From the NCBI GenBank assembly GCA_964478515.1, contig CAYZIL010000010.1, positions 1-62,892 of the forward strand: a stretch of 62,892 nucleotides of DNA. The letters are read 5' to 3'. Every line of letters starts with the position of its first letter. Within the stretch, counting starts at the first letter, position 1. This DNA is from HGM13233 sp964478515. Its GTDB lineage: Bacteria > Bacillota > Clostridia > Oscillospirales > Ruminococcaceae. A model generated the notes under the pieces. The model ran no database searches, had not been told where the DNA came from, and saw only the letters and a list, made by a program, of their open reading frames with translations. Of the stretch, positions 40,409 through 47,460 are shown piece by piece. Position numbers and translations under genes: made by a program.

Positions 40409-40747
40409 ATGTCACTGTTCACAAAGAAAAACGACGAGAAATGCTGCTGTGGCGGGGAATGTGCCGACGGCCGCACAGATTTTTCCGGTACACAGACCGC
40501 CGCGGCGCGCGTCAAGGTGCTCGGCGGCGGCTGCGCTAAATGCAAGTCGCTGGCGCAAGCGGCACGCGCGGCGCTGCAGGAATTGGGGCGGGCGCCCGAC
40601 GTGGACTACATTACCGACTACGCCGCAATTGCCGCTTACGGTGTGCTGAGCACGCCGGCGCTGGTGGTTGACGGCAAGGTCGTCAGCTGCGGCAGAGTGC
40701 TGAGTGCGGCCGAAATAGTTGAGTTATTGCAAAAAAACGATTTTTAA
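40409..40747 (+). CDS. Thioredoxin-like redox-active disulfide protein with Cys-rich N-terminus
   Basis: 112 residues. The glutaredoxin/thioredoxin-3 fold has its active site at C42-A-K-C45 in VLGGGCAKCKSL and a cis-proline loop in GVLSTPALVVDGKVV. The N-terminal tail C12-C13-C14 and C18 (KCCCGGEC) could bind a metal or metalloid. Family members often accompany this permease, where they may reduce or hand over the substrate. AGGAGG precedes the ATG. It is the last gene of the arsR-permease operon. Confidence 0.88.
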   Translation: MSLFTKKNDEKCCCGGECADGRTDFSGTQTAAARVKVLGGGCAKCKSLAQAARAALQELGRAPDVDYITDYAAIAAYGVLSTPALVVDGKVVSCGRVLSAAEIVELLQKNDF

Positions 40748-40815
40748 GCTGGGAATCGCTGCTTGGCAAACGGACGCACGCGGGTGCAGCGGCGGTCGGT
40801 TCAAAAACAAAACAG

Positions 40816-40848
40816 CCGCCGCTGTCGGTGCGGCGGTGCGCATTTTTT
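40816..40848 (+). terminator. Terminator of the arsR-permease-thioredoxin operon
   Basis: CCGCCGC (40816-40822) pairs with GCGGCGG (40830-40836), followed after 5 bases by TTTTTT. Confidence 0.65.
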
Positions 40849-40855
40849 GCGCTGC

Positions 40856-40887
40856 AAAAAAAACAGCTGCCCTGCGGGGCAGCTGTT
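40856..40887 (-). terminator. Terminator of the leftward GGDEF gene
   Basis: AACAGCTGCCC (40862-40872), TGCG loop, GGGCAGCTGTT (40877-40887). On the minus strand it is followed by eight T (complement of 40856-40863). The interval 40748-40982 has no gene. Confidence 0.85.
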
Positions 40888-40982
40888 GACACATAATAGG
40901 TAAAAACCGCCCGTAGCCGCGGCAGACACAGCAAAGAGCCGAAAATAAAAAAGTCGCTGTCGCGGCTTTCGTCTATAGCAGC

Positions 40983-42089
40983 TTACGCTTTGCCGATATC
41001 GCCGAAAAAACTCAGACGATTTTTGCCGCGGCGTTTGGACTCGTACAGCGCCTTGTCCGCGCAGATAAATAATTCATAATAATCGGCGGCGTCCTGAGGA
41101 AACAGGGCGACGCCGGTACTGGCGGTGACATCAAAATCCCGTTTCAGCGCCGCAGTTTGGCGGCTTACTTCCGCAGTCAGCTTGTTCACGCAGTTTTCGG
41201 CGGTGGTTTTGTCGTTGACGTAGGGCAAAAAGATAACAAATTCGTCGCCGCCGAAACGGCACAGGATATCACTTTTGCGAAAAACACGGCGCATACTGGC
41301 CGCCACGTTGCGCAAAACAGTGTCGCCGTAGGTGTGGCCGTAAGTATCGTTGATGAGCTTGAAATCGTCGACGTCGGCTATTATCAGCGCGACGCTGTCG
41401 CCGTTTTCCATCAGCGCAATAATTTCGCGCTCGGCGGCGGCGCGGGTCATCAGCCGGGTAAGGTCGTCGGTGTCGCACTCTTTTTCTATGTGGCGGCGGT
41501 TGACAAGGTCCTGGACCTTGGTGCGCAGCACATTGCCGTTTACTGCTATTGACAGCACCAGAAAGCTGATGGAATTGACAAGGTCAATCCGAAAGATGTC
41601 AAGCGGTTTGACAAAATAAGAGCACACACAAATACAGACCGTTGCGGCTATCTCGAACGCGCAGATACGCAACGGTTTGTCTATTACTATAAGCGGAATG
41701 GCAAAAAGCAGCACACAAAACGTGGTGGCGGTAGTTTCGGCGTTGTACCACACGCCGATGAATATTGCAAAAGCATAGGCGGTGCCCAGCAGCAGGTAAA
41801 CCAGCGTAAAGGCGGCCTTGCGGTGACGGGGCAAATAAAAGCGGCACAGAAGATGCACAATTGCAAAGGGAACAAGAAATATCAGGTACAGAGTAAGATT
41901 CTCGCGCAGATAGTCGCACAGCAGCGCCGCAACAGACAAACCGGAAAGCAAAATCACACCCAGAAGGGACGACCACAGCAGCGAAGCGGAGTTCTTTTGG
42001 ATTATAGCGGGCGTGATACTCTCGTACTCGTTTTTTGTCAGACCGGAATACAGCAGTTTTCGGCGCAAATTGTATAAAAACATTTCCAT
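40983..42089 (-). CDS. Membrane diguanylate cyclase (GGDEF) with intact I-site
   Basis: 368 residues from the ATG at 42089, which has CGGAG 9 bases upstream; the longer open frame is not supported. About six to seven hydrophobic helices (residues about 35-200) precede a GGDEF domain with the active site CRFGGDEFVIF. The product-inhibition motif RKSD sits five residues before GGDEF, so feedback control by c-di-GMP is expected. The domain ends in ADKALYESKRRGKN, the usual closing helix. No sensory domain other than the membrane part is seen. Confidence 0.9.
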   Translation of the reverse strand: MEMFLYNLRRKLLYSGLTKNEYESITPAIIQKNSASLLWSSLLGVILLSGLSVAALLCDYLRENLTLYLIFLVPFAIVHLLCRFYLPRHRKAAFTLVYLLLGTAYAFAIFIGVWYNAETTATTFCVLLFAIPLIVIDKPLRICAFEIAATVCICVCSYFVKPLDIFRIDLVNSISFLVLSIAVNGNVLRTKVQDLVNRRHIEKECDTDDLTRLMTRAAAEREIIALMENGDSVALIIADVDDFKLINDTYGHTYGDTVLRNVAASMRRVFRKSDILCRFGGDEFVIFLPYVNDKTTAENCVNKLTAEVSRQTAALKRDFDVTASTGVALFPQDAADYYELFICADKALYESKRRGKNRLSFFGDIGKA

Positions 42090-42196
42090 AGCGAGCGCTC
42101 CGTGCTCAAAAAAATTGTCAGATTTATAAACCGCATAATGGTTATTTAAATTATATTTTACCATGGCGTTTTCTGCCATGCAACTTTTGCGGCAAC

Positions 42197-42225
42197 AAAA
42201 AAGCCTCCGGCAGCGGCCGAAAGCT
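42197..42225 (-). terminator. Terminator of the GntR pair
   Basis: On the minus strand AGCTTTCGGC-CGCT-GCCGGAGGCT forms a 10-bp stem with two wobbles, followed by TTTTTT (complement of 42196-42201). It ends the gene stopping at 42250. Confidence 0.7.
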
Positions 42226-42249
42226 CCGAAAAATTGCACTATTCGCGCT

Positions 42250-42963
42250 TCAGCGGCGAAAGTGTACCAAATATTCACAGTTGTCGCTGCGCGCATAGCT
42301 GCGCGCCACGTCGATTATACGGCCGGTGCGGTCATAGCTGACGTCGCAAAAGCGCATTACCGGTGCGTCGACGGCAACGTTCAGCAGCCTTGCCTCCTGA
42401 GCACCGACGTAAACGAGGTCAAGCGTTTGGTCGGCACGGTAAAGGTCGACGCCGTAATAGCCGTAAAGCTCGCTCATTGAGAACACGGCGTAGTCTATTT
42501 GGTCGGCGTTGGGCAGTAAGGAGTAGGGGAAGCGAATCTCGTCCAGCGACACCGGCTGCGCGTCGGCAAGACTTATGCGGCGCACGCAGACTATCGGGTC
42601 CTGGGGCGAGATGCCGAAGACAGCGGCATATTTTTCGCCGGCGCGAAAAATTTCCCGGCTGCGCAGCTTGAAGGACGGGCGGAGCTTTTTTTCACTCATC
42701 GTCTGCGAAAAGCCGTTAAGTCTTTCCAAATCGCGGCTGACAGGAGCGCCGGCGACGAAAACGCCGCGTCCCTGCAAGCGGCGCAGCCGCCCTTCCGCCA
42801 CCAAAGCGTCAATGGCGCTGCGCACTGTAAGCCGGTTGACGCCGTAGAGTTCGGCCAGCTCGTTTTCCGACGGGATGGCGGTGCCGGGCGCGTATTCGCC
42901 CGACTCAATGCGGCCGCGGACTATTTCGCGTATTTGCAAGTACAGCGGTTCGCGGTAGTTCAA
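42250..42963 (-). CDS. GntR/HutC-type regulator with UTRA domain (second of a pair)
   Basis: 237 residues from a TTG start at 42963 that overlaps the stop of the upstream GntR gene by 4 bases. The winged helix is AIPSENELAELYGVNRLTVR (about 29-48) with GRLRRLQGRGVFV. The UTRA effector domain spans about 80-232 with RRISLADAQPVSLDEIRFP and a closing YARSDNCEYLVHF. UTRA domains bind small sugars or amino-acid derivatives. It most likely controls the divergent sugar cluster at 43.8-47.4 kb. Two coupled, diverged GntR genes in tandem are unusual. Confidence 0.88.
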   Translation of the reverse strand: MNYREPLYLQIREIVRGRIESGEYAPGTAIPSENELAELYGVNRLTVRSAIDALVAEGRLRRLQGRGVFVAGAPVSRDLERLNGFSQTMSEKKLRPSFKLRSREIFRAGEKYAAVFGISPQDPIVCVRRISLADAQPVSLDEIRFPYSLLPNADQIDYAVFSMSELYGYYGVDLYRADQTLDLVYVGAQEARLLNVAVDAPVMRFCDVSYDRTGRIIDVARSYARSDNCEYLVHFRR

Positions 42964-43706
42964 AGCAGTTCCCCGCTTTCTTTGCCGTCGCGGGTAAGGA
43001 CGCTGGTGTAGCGGACCATATCCGGCCGGGTGATATTTTTAAAATATTCGACGACCCGGCCGTCGCCGCCGAGCGTGCGCCCGCGCAAAAAGAAAACCGG
43101 CTCGTTGTCCTCAAGCTCAAGATACTCGGCCTCCTGGGCGGTGGCAAAAGTGACGCTCAGTTTTTCCTCGCCGCGGTGCAAGTTGGCGGCACATTGCTCG
43201 CGCAAAACGGCGTAGAGAGACTCGCGGGCATAGTTGTGCCGCTCGAGTCCGGGCCGCCCGTCAAGGCCGATGTAGGCAGTCTCAAGACAAAAGGGAACGC
43301 CGTCGGCGCGGCGCAGTCTGGTCAGCACGAAAATGCGGCTGCCCAGGGGCAGCTCAAGCTTCGGCAGCAGCTGCTTGGTACATTCAATAATATCGGTGCC
43401 GACTACCTCGGTGTCGAGCCGCCGTCCCGCTTTGAGCACGGCTTGCGAGACAGTTTCGAAGCTTTGCAGGTCGCACACGAGCTTTTCGCCGGCCACAAAA
43501 GTGCCGGCGCCGCGGCGGGAGTAAAGCAAGCCCTCGCGGGTGAGACGCGCTATGGCGCTGCGCAGTGTCGAGCGGTTAACGTTCCACAGCTCGCACATTT
43601 CCCGCTCAGACGGCAAGCGCGAATGCGCGAGCAGCGCCTGGCTCTTTATATACACTAATATTTTGTCTTCCGCCGCGTCTGCCGGGCGCTGTTCACGAAT
43701 GATCAT
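42960..43706 (-). CDS. GntR/HutC-type regulator with UTRA domain (first of a pair)
   Basis: 248 residues. The winged helix is RLPSEREMCELWNVNRSTLR with EGLLYSRRGAGTFV. The UTRA domain has LTRLRRADGVPFCLETAYIG and the final YFKNITRPDMVRYTS. Sequence differs from its neighbour throughout, so the two probably sense different ligands or form heterodimers. It lies upstream of and is coupled to the second GntR gene. The end of the FrlC-like gene is 140 bases upstream, separated by a terminator, so the pair has its own promoter. Confidence 0.88.
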   Translation of the reverse strand: MIIREQRPADAAEDKILVYIKSQALLAHSRLPSEREMCELWNVNRSTLRSAIARLTREGLLYSRRGAGTFVAGEKLVCDLQSFETVSQAVLKAGRRLDTEVVGTDIIECTKQLLPKLELPLGSRIFVLTRLRRADGVPFCLETAYIGLDGRPGLERHNYARESLYAVLREQCAANLHRGEEKLSVTFATAQEAEYLELEDNEPVFFLRGRTLGGDGRVVEYFKNITRPDMVRYTSVLTRDGKESGELL

Positions 43707-43803
43707 TGGTGTGCGTTTCCTTTACGGGTTAAATTATGACACATTTTTTAATTTTTGTACAATCAGCCGCCGGCGCTTAAGCGCAACACGGCGTTCGGGG
43801 CAA

Positions 43804-43836
43804 AAAGACAACGGCGCCGCCCCTTTGGGCGGCGCC
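43804..43836 (-). terminator. Terminator of the FrlC-like gene
   Basis: GGCGCCGCCC-CTTT-GGGCGGCGCC (43813-43836), a perfect 10-bp stem, followed on the minus strand by TTGTCTTTTTG. Confidence 0.82.
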
Positions 43837-43845
43837 GCCGCTGCG

Positions 43846-44664
43846 TTATTGCATAAAAGAGCGAATTACGTCTATAGCCCGCTTGGCGTAAAGGGTCGGC
43901 TCGTTGATGTATTTTGTGACGAGCTCAATAGTTGCGGTACCCTTAAAGTCAATGGCTTGAAGCTCGCCAATAAGCTCGCCGAGCGGCATTATGCCGTCGC
44001 CGGGAACGACGTGGTCCTCGCTGCTGCCGTCGCAGTCAATAAGGTGCATGTGGTACATCTTGTCGCCGAGATTGCGGAAATAGGACATTATGGCCTCGCC
44101 GATTAGGAAGGGCGGCACAACGTCGCACATGCCGACAAGCGCCGGTGAGTCGACCTCTTTTATTACCGCGGCAAGGTCAATGGCGTTGTTGAGCACATTG
44201 GTCTCGGCGGGCGCGAGCGGCTCGAGCACAAGTTTGAGGCCGGCTTTTTCGGAATACTCGCTCAACTCGCCGACAGTGTCGACCAGCCGTTTCCACATTT
44301 CCTCGCGGGTGATGTACCAGCCGGCATGACCGGCGCTGATAAGGGTGAACTGCGCACCCATTATTTTGGCGGCGTCAATGCAGACTTTAAAAAAATCAAC
44401 GCTGTCACGGCGCATATCTTCGTCGCCGCACATGAAGTTGTAGGGATAGCCGTTAATTTCGGGCGCGTAACCGCGCACGTCCATACCGTACTTTTTGCTC
44501 AGCGCGCGGATTTCCGCCGCGCCGTTTTTTACGAGGTCGGGCGCGTAGGCATGCGGGCGAAAACCGCTGACCTCGACATAGTCGTAGCCAAAGCGCTTGG
44601 CGTCGCGAAAAGCGTCTTCAAGCGACAGGTGCAAATAACCGCTAGTAAAAAATCCAATTTCCAT
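43846..44664 (-). CDS. Sugar isomerase/epimerase related to FrlC (fructoselysine 3-epimerase type)
   Basis: 272 residues. A TIM-barrel isomerase with the metal residues LVLEPLAP (Glu), VGMCDVVPP (Asp), MHLIDCDG (His and Asp) and TIELVTKYINEP (Glu). Blocks RPHAYAPDLV, PEINGYPYNFMCGDEDMRRD and LISAGHAGWY closely recall Escherichia coli FrlC, which interconverts psicoselysine and fructoselysine. None of the other frl functions (FrlB deglycase, FrlD kinase) is adjacent, so the substrate could be another ketosugar or Amadori compound. It faces the divergent aldolase/ROK genes and is preceded by its own promoter. Confidence 0.82.
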   Translation of the reverse strand: MEIGFFTSGYLHLSLEDAFRDAKRFGYDYVEVSGFRPHAYAPDLVKNGAAEIRALSKKYGMDVRGYAPEINGYPYNFMCGDEDMRRDSVDFFKVCIDAAKIMGAQFTLISAGHAGWYITREEMWKRLVDTVGELSEYSEKAGLKLVLEPLAPAETNVLNNAIDLAAVIKEVDSPALVGMCDVVPPFLIGEAIMSYFRNLGDKMYHMHLIDCDGSSEDHVVPGDGIMPLGELIGELQAIDFKGTATIELVTKYINEPTLYAKRAIDVIRSFMQ

Positions 44665-44712
44665 TTGTGCCTCCGGGAAAAATATTTGGTTCGCGGCAGG
44701 TCTGTTGAGTTA

Positions 44713-44743
44713 ATTATAACATTGAAAATTGGTCTGTCAATTT
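44713..44743 (-). promoter_or_regulatory. Promoter of the FrlC-like gene with overlapping inverted repeat
   Basis: On the minus strand TTGACA (44740-44735), 16-base spacer, TATAAT (44718-44713). The repeat AAATTG-GTCTGT-CAATTT (44726-44743) covers the -35 and its centre has the GTCTgtC look of GntR-family sites. Regulation by one of the two UTRA proteins is inferred. Confidence 0.65.
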
Positions 44744-44920
44744 AGCAAAATATATAATCATACCGCGCGCCGCTTGTGCAAATGTGGCAGCAACGGGCGC
44801 TTAAACGGCGAAAACCGCTTTTTATATTGGAGCTTTCATCTCCATCGCGCCCTCAGCAGGGCAATTTGTGCGGGAATTGGTATGAAAATTTGGTAATTAT
44901 AACGGTTTTAAGAATCGGCA

Positions 44921-44949
44921 TTGTGCGGCGACAAAGGCAGTGCTATAAT
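44921..44949 (+). promoter_or_regulatory. Promoter of the aldolase-aldolase-ROK operon
   Basis: TTGTGC (44921-44926), 17-base spacer, TATAAT (44944-44949); the transcript would have a leader of about 100 bases. A small hairpin CCGGCG-TCAA-CGCCGG (44997-45012) lies in that leader. The -35 is weak, consistent with an activator or with low basal use. The stretch 44744-44920 shows no gene. Confidence 0.55.
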
Positions 44950-45057
44950 CTTTTTAAAGTGGTATGGAAATTCTAAGAAATATGTAATTACAAAGCCGGC
45001 GTCAACGCCGGGCATACCGCTTGCGGAAGTATAATAATCGCTTGAAGGAGATATATC

Positions 45058-45711
45058 ATGGTCGAAAAAATCCAGCAATACAAAATATCGTTGTTTCAAG
45101 AAGAGGTTGCAAGCGGCGTCCACGACCTTTTCCGGCTCGGCTATATGCCCGGCTTCCAGTTCGGTGAAGTGAGCGTGAGAGACCCGGAAAGCGGCTATGT
45201 TTATATAACGCCGCAGCACGGCTCGTTCCGCCTGCGCGACTTGAGCGAATTTCACGGCTGCGACGTTATAGTCGTTGACGCCGACGGAAATTTGGTGGAC
45301 GGCCACGCGGAGATTCCGGAATGGCTGCCGCTGCACCTGGCGGTATATAAGGCCCGCGCCGACCACAATGCCATCATCCGCACCTCCACGCGCTGGACGG
45401 CGGCCTATGCCGCGCGCGGCGAGGACATTCCCTATGTTCTGGCCGAGCAGGGAGCGCTGGGCGGCACAGTGCTCAGCCTTGCCGACAAGCCCGAAAAGAG
45501 CGTGAGCTACTACGGCAAAGTTTTGAGCGCGCTCGAGGCTCACCATGTAGTAAACCTTAACGAACTCGGCGTAGTTTCCGGCGGCGTCAATATTACCCGC
45601 GCCGTCAATTTCCTCGTCTGGCTGGACTCGGTCGCCCGCAAGTATACGCGCGCTTGCCTTATCGGCGAGCCCTGCATACTGCCCAAGCGCACCAAGCCGC
45701 TGCACGACTGA
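45058..45711 (+). CDS. Class II aldolase/adducin family protein lacking the zinc site (probable pseudoenzyme)
   Basis: 217 residues. The family fold is clear from GFQFGEVSVRDPESGYVYIT, the Glu-containing PEWLPLHLAVYKARADHNAI and the general length. The zinc-binding HxH of active members (usually HTHS) is R108-T-S110-T, and the third ligand, usually Asn-His-Gly, is E169-L170-G171. All three zinc histidines are therefore missing, while the rest of the domain is well kept and not frameshifted. GGAG precedes the ATG. An intact paralogue follows after 32 bases, so this protein may be the non-catalytic partner in a hetero-oligomer, or use different chemistry. Confidence 0.85.
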   Translation: MVEKIQQYKISLFQEEVASGVHDLFRLGYMPGFQFGEVSVRDPESGYVYITPQHGSFRLRDLSEFHGCDVIVVDADGNLVDGHAEIPEWLPLHLAVYKARADHNAIIRTSTRWTAAYAARGEDIPYVLAEQGALGGTVLSLADKPEKSVSYYGKVLSALEAHHVVNLNELGVVSGGVNITRAVNFLVWLDSVARKYTRACLIGEPCILPKRTKPLHD

Positions 45712-45743
45712 GTCCGCACAGATTAAAATATAGGAGAAGAGAT

Positions 45744-46412
45744 ATGGAAAACTACAACCAATTCAATAAAATTACCGAAGTTCTTTTTCAGGAAGAGAAC
45801 GGCCGCGGCACCAGACTGCTGCATTCAAAAAATTACTCGCCGACGGGTGATTCCGGCGACACCAGCGTGCGCGACCCGGCAACGGGTTTAATCTACGTTT
45901 CCGGCAGCCCCCTTTGGGTGCGGCAGCGCGACTTGGGCGACGCGCGCGGCTGGGAGCGCACGATAATGGACGAAAACTGCAACATAAAAAACGAGTGGAG
46001 CGACCCCACCCCCGAGGCGACTACCCACGCCGCAATTTACCGCAACCGGCCGGAAGTGTTCGGTATAGTGCACACCCACAGCGAGTGGGCCTCTGTTTTC
46101 GGCATACTCGGCCGCGAGGTGCCGCTGAAACTCGCCGGTATGGGTTTAGAGGGCTTTATCCCCTGCGCGGGTTACGGCCACGCCGGCTCGCCCGAGCTCA
46201 ACGCCTTTGTCGTGGAAGTGCTGGGCAAAGATAAAAACTGCTGCGTAATGAAAAACCACGGCGCCATTGCCGTGGGCGACACGCTCGACAGCGCCTTTGC
46301 CGTAATCGACTGGCTGGAAGAAGTTGCGCAGCGCGCCTATTACACTATTTTGCACTACATGCAAACCGAAAAACTGACCTACGACGAGGTCATTGAAAAA
46401 TACGCGCGCTGA
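45744..46412 (+). CDS. Class II aldolase/adducin family protein with intact zinc site
   Basis: 222 residues. The catalytic Glu is E91 (PTPEATTHAAIYR), zinc ligands H110 and H112 in VHTHSEW, and H172 in KNHGAI, so the active site of fuculose/rhamnulose-type aldolases or decarboxylases is complete. The N-terminus has DTSVRDPATGLIYVS, aligned with the same block in the upstream paralogue. It would cleave or decarboxylate a sugar phosphate or ulosonate phosphate to give a triose unit. AGGAG precedes the ATG. It sits between the degenerate paralogue and a ROK kinase. Confidence 0.9.
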   Translation: MENYNQFNKITEVLFQEENGRGTRLLHSKNYSPTGDSGDTSVRDPATGLIYVSGSPLWVRQRDLGDARGWERTIMDENCNIKNEWSDPTPEATTHAAIYRNRPEVFGIVHTHSEWASVFGILGREVPLKLAGMGLEGFIPCAGYGHAGSPELNAFVVEVLGKDKNCCVMKNHGAIAVGDTLDSAFAVIDWLEEVAQRAYYTILHYMQTEKLTYDEVIEKYAR

Positions 46413-46445
46413 CGACACAAAGCGCCCGACACTCAGGAGAATACT

Positions 46446-47381
46446 ATGAAAAATACCATTGCCGTAGACTGGGGCGGCTCCAAGGTGGAGACGGGCCTCG
46501 TTTCCCCGAGCGGTGCGGTGCTGTATTCCTCGCACTACGTTTTGCCTGTAAATTACGAATATGACGGTGCTTACTTGAGCGAGTGCGTCCGCAGCGAAAT
46601 TGAGAAAATGCGCCGCGCATACGGCAAGCTGAACGCCGCCGCGGTCGGCGTGTCGGCGCCTGCGGTGTGCGACAGCGAGCGCGGCATTGTAATCAGCAAC
46701 GGCGCCGGTATTTACGACTGGCACCTGAAAGAGGACTTTGAGCGAGCGCTCGGACTGCCCGTAGTGCTCGACAAGGATACCAACGCCTGCGCCATGGCCG
46801 AGCGCAAGTTCGGCGTTTGCAAAAACACCGACAATTTTATTTGGATAACAGTAAGCTCGGGCTGCGGCGCGGGGCTGTTTCTCAACGGCAAACCCTTTCG
46901 CGGCACCAACTTCGCGGCGGGGGAGGTCGGCTACATTCAGGTTGAGTACGTCGACCCGCTGCCGACGGTGGAGGACGGTCTCAGCGGCGATATGGAGGAC
47001 GAGGGCTGCGGCAGCGCCATGGGGCGGCGCTATTTGCAGCTGAGCGGCCGCCCGGCCGACCCGGCGTTCCGCTCCAAGGAAGTCGGCGAGCTGGCGCGCG
47101 CCGGCGACGAGACCGCGCAAAGCGTCTTTTACCGCACCGGTGTGTATATCTCGCGTCTCGCGGCTATGACGGCAAATTTGCTCAACGTGCAAAAAGTCGT
47201 TCTCGGCGGCGGCACAATTATCTACGACTATGACTTGATAAAAAAGGGCATTGACGAGACACTGCCGACGCTGCTGCGGCCGCTGAGCGCCAAGGACTTT
47301 TCGGTGGAGGTAACGGCACTCGGCTACCACGCCTCGCTCATAGGCGCGGGTGCCATAGCTCAGGAGATTGTCAAAGAATAG
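46446..47381 (+). CDS. ROK family sugar kinase without the conserved zinc motif
   Basis: 311 residues. The ATP phosphate loop is AVDWGGSKVETGLV at the N-terminus and the catalytic region is VVLDKDTNACAMAE, followed by VSSGCGAGLFLNGKPFRG. Active ROK kinases normally continue GEIGH, then CxCGxxGC for a structural zinc. Here GH is G-Y in GEVGYIQVEYV, and the Cys cluster is lost, leaving only EDEGCGSAMG. It may still be a kinase with altered specificity. AGGAG precedes the ATG. As third gene of the operon it would phosphorylate the sugar handled by the aldolase and the FrlC-like epimerase. Confidence 0.85.
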   Translation: MKNTIAVDWGGSKVETGLVSPSGAVLYSSHYVLPVNYEYDGAYLSECVRSEIEKMRRAYGKLNAAAVGVSAPAVCDSERGIVISNGAGIYDWHLKEDFERALGLPVVLDKDTNACAMAERKFGVCKNTDNFIWITVSSGCGAGLFLNGKPFRGTNFAAGEVGYIQVEYVDPLPTVEDGLSGDMEDEGCGSAMGRRYLQLSGRPADPAFRSKEVGELARAGDETAQSVFYRTGVYISRLAAMTANLLNVQKVVLGGGTIIYDYDLIKKGIDETLPTLLRPLSAKDFSVEVTALGYHASLIGAGAIAQEIVKE

Positions 47382-47396
47382 GCTTAAAACAAATCA

Positions 47397-47432
47397 GGAC
47401 CGGCGGCGAATTTCCAATTTCGCCGCCGGTCC
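47397..47432. terminator. Bidirectional terminator between ROK and pepV
   Basis: GGACCGGCGGCGAA (47397-47410) pairs perfectly with TTCGCCGCCGGTCC (47419-47432). TTTG follows rightward and a T-rich run leftward, suiting both converging genes. Confidence 0.8.
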
Positions 47433-47460
47433 TTTGTTGTGCTGTTTTTTTGTCCCGAGC

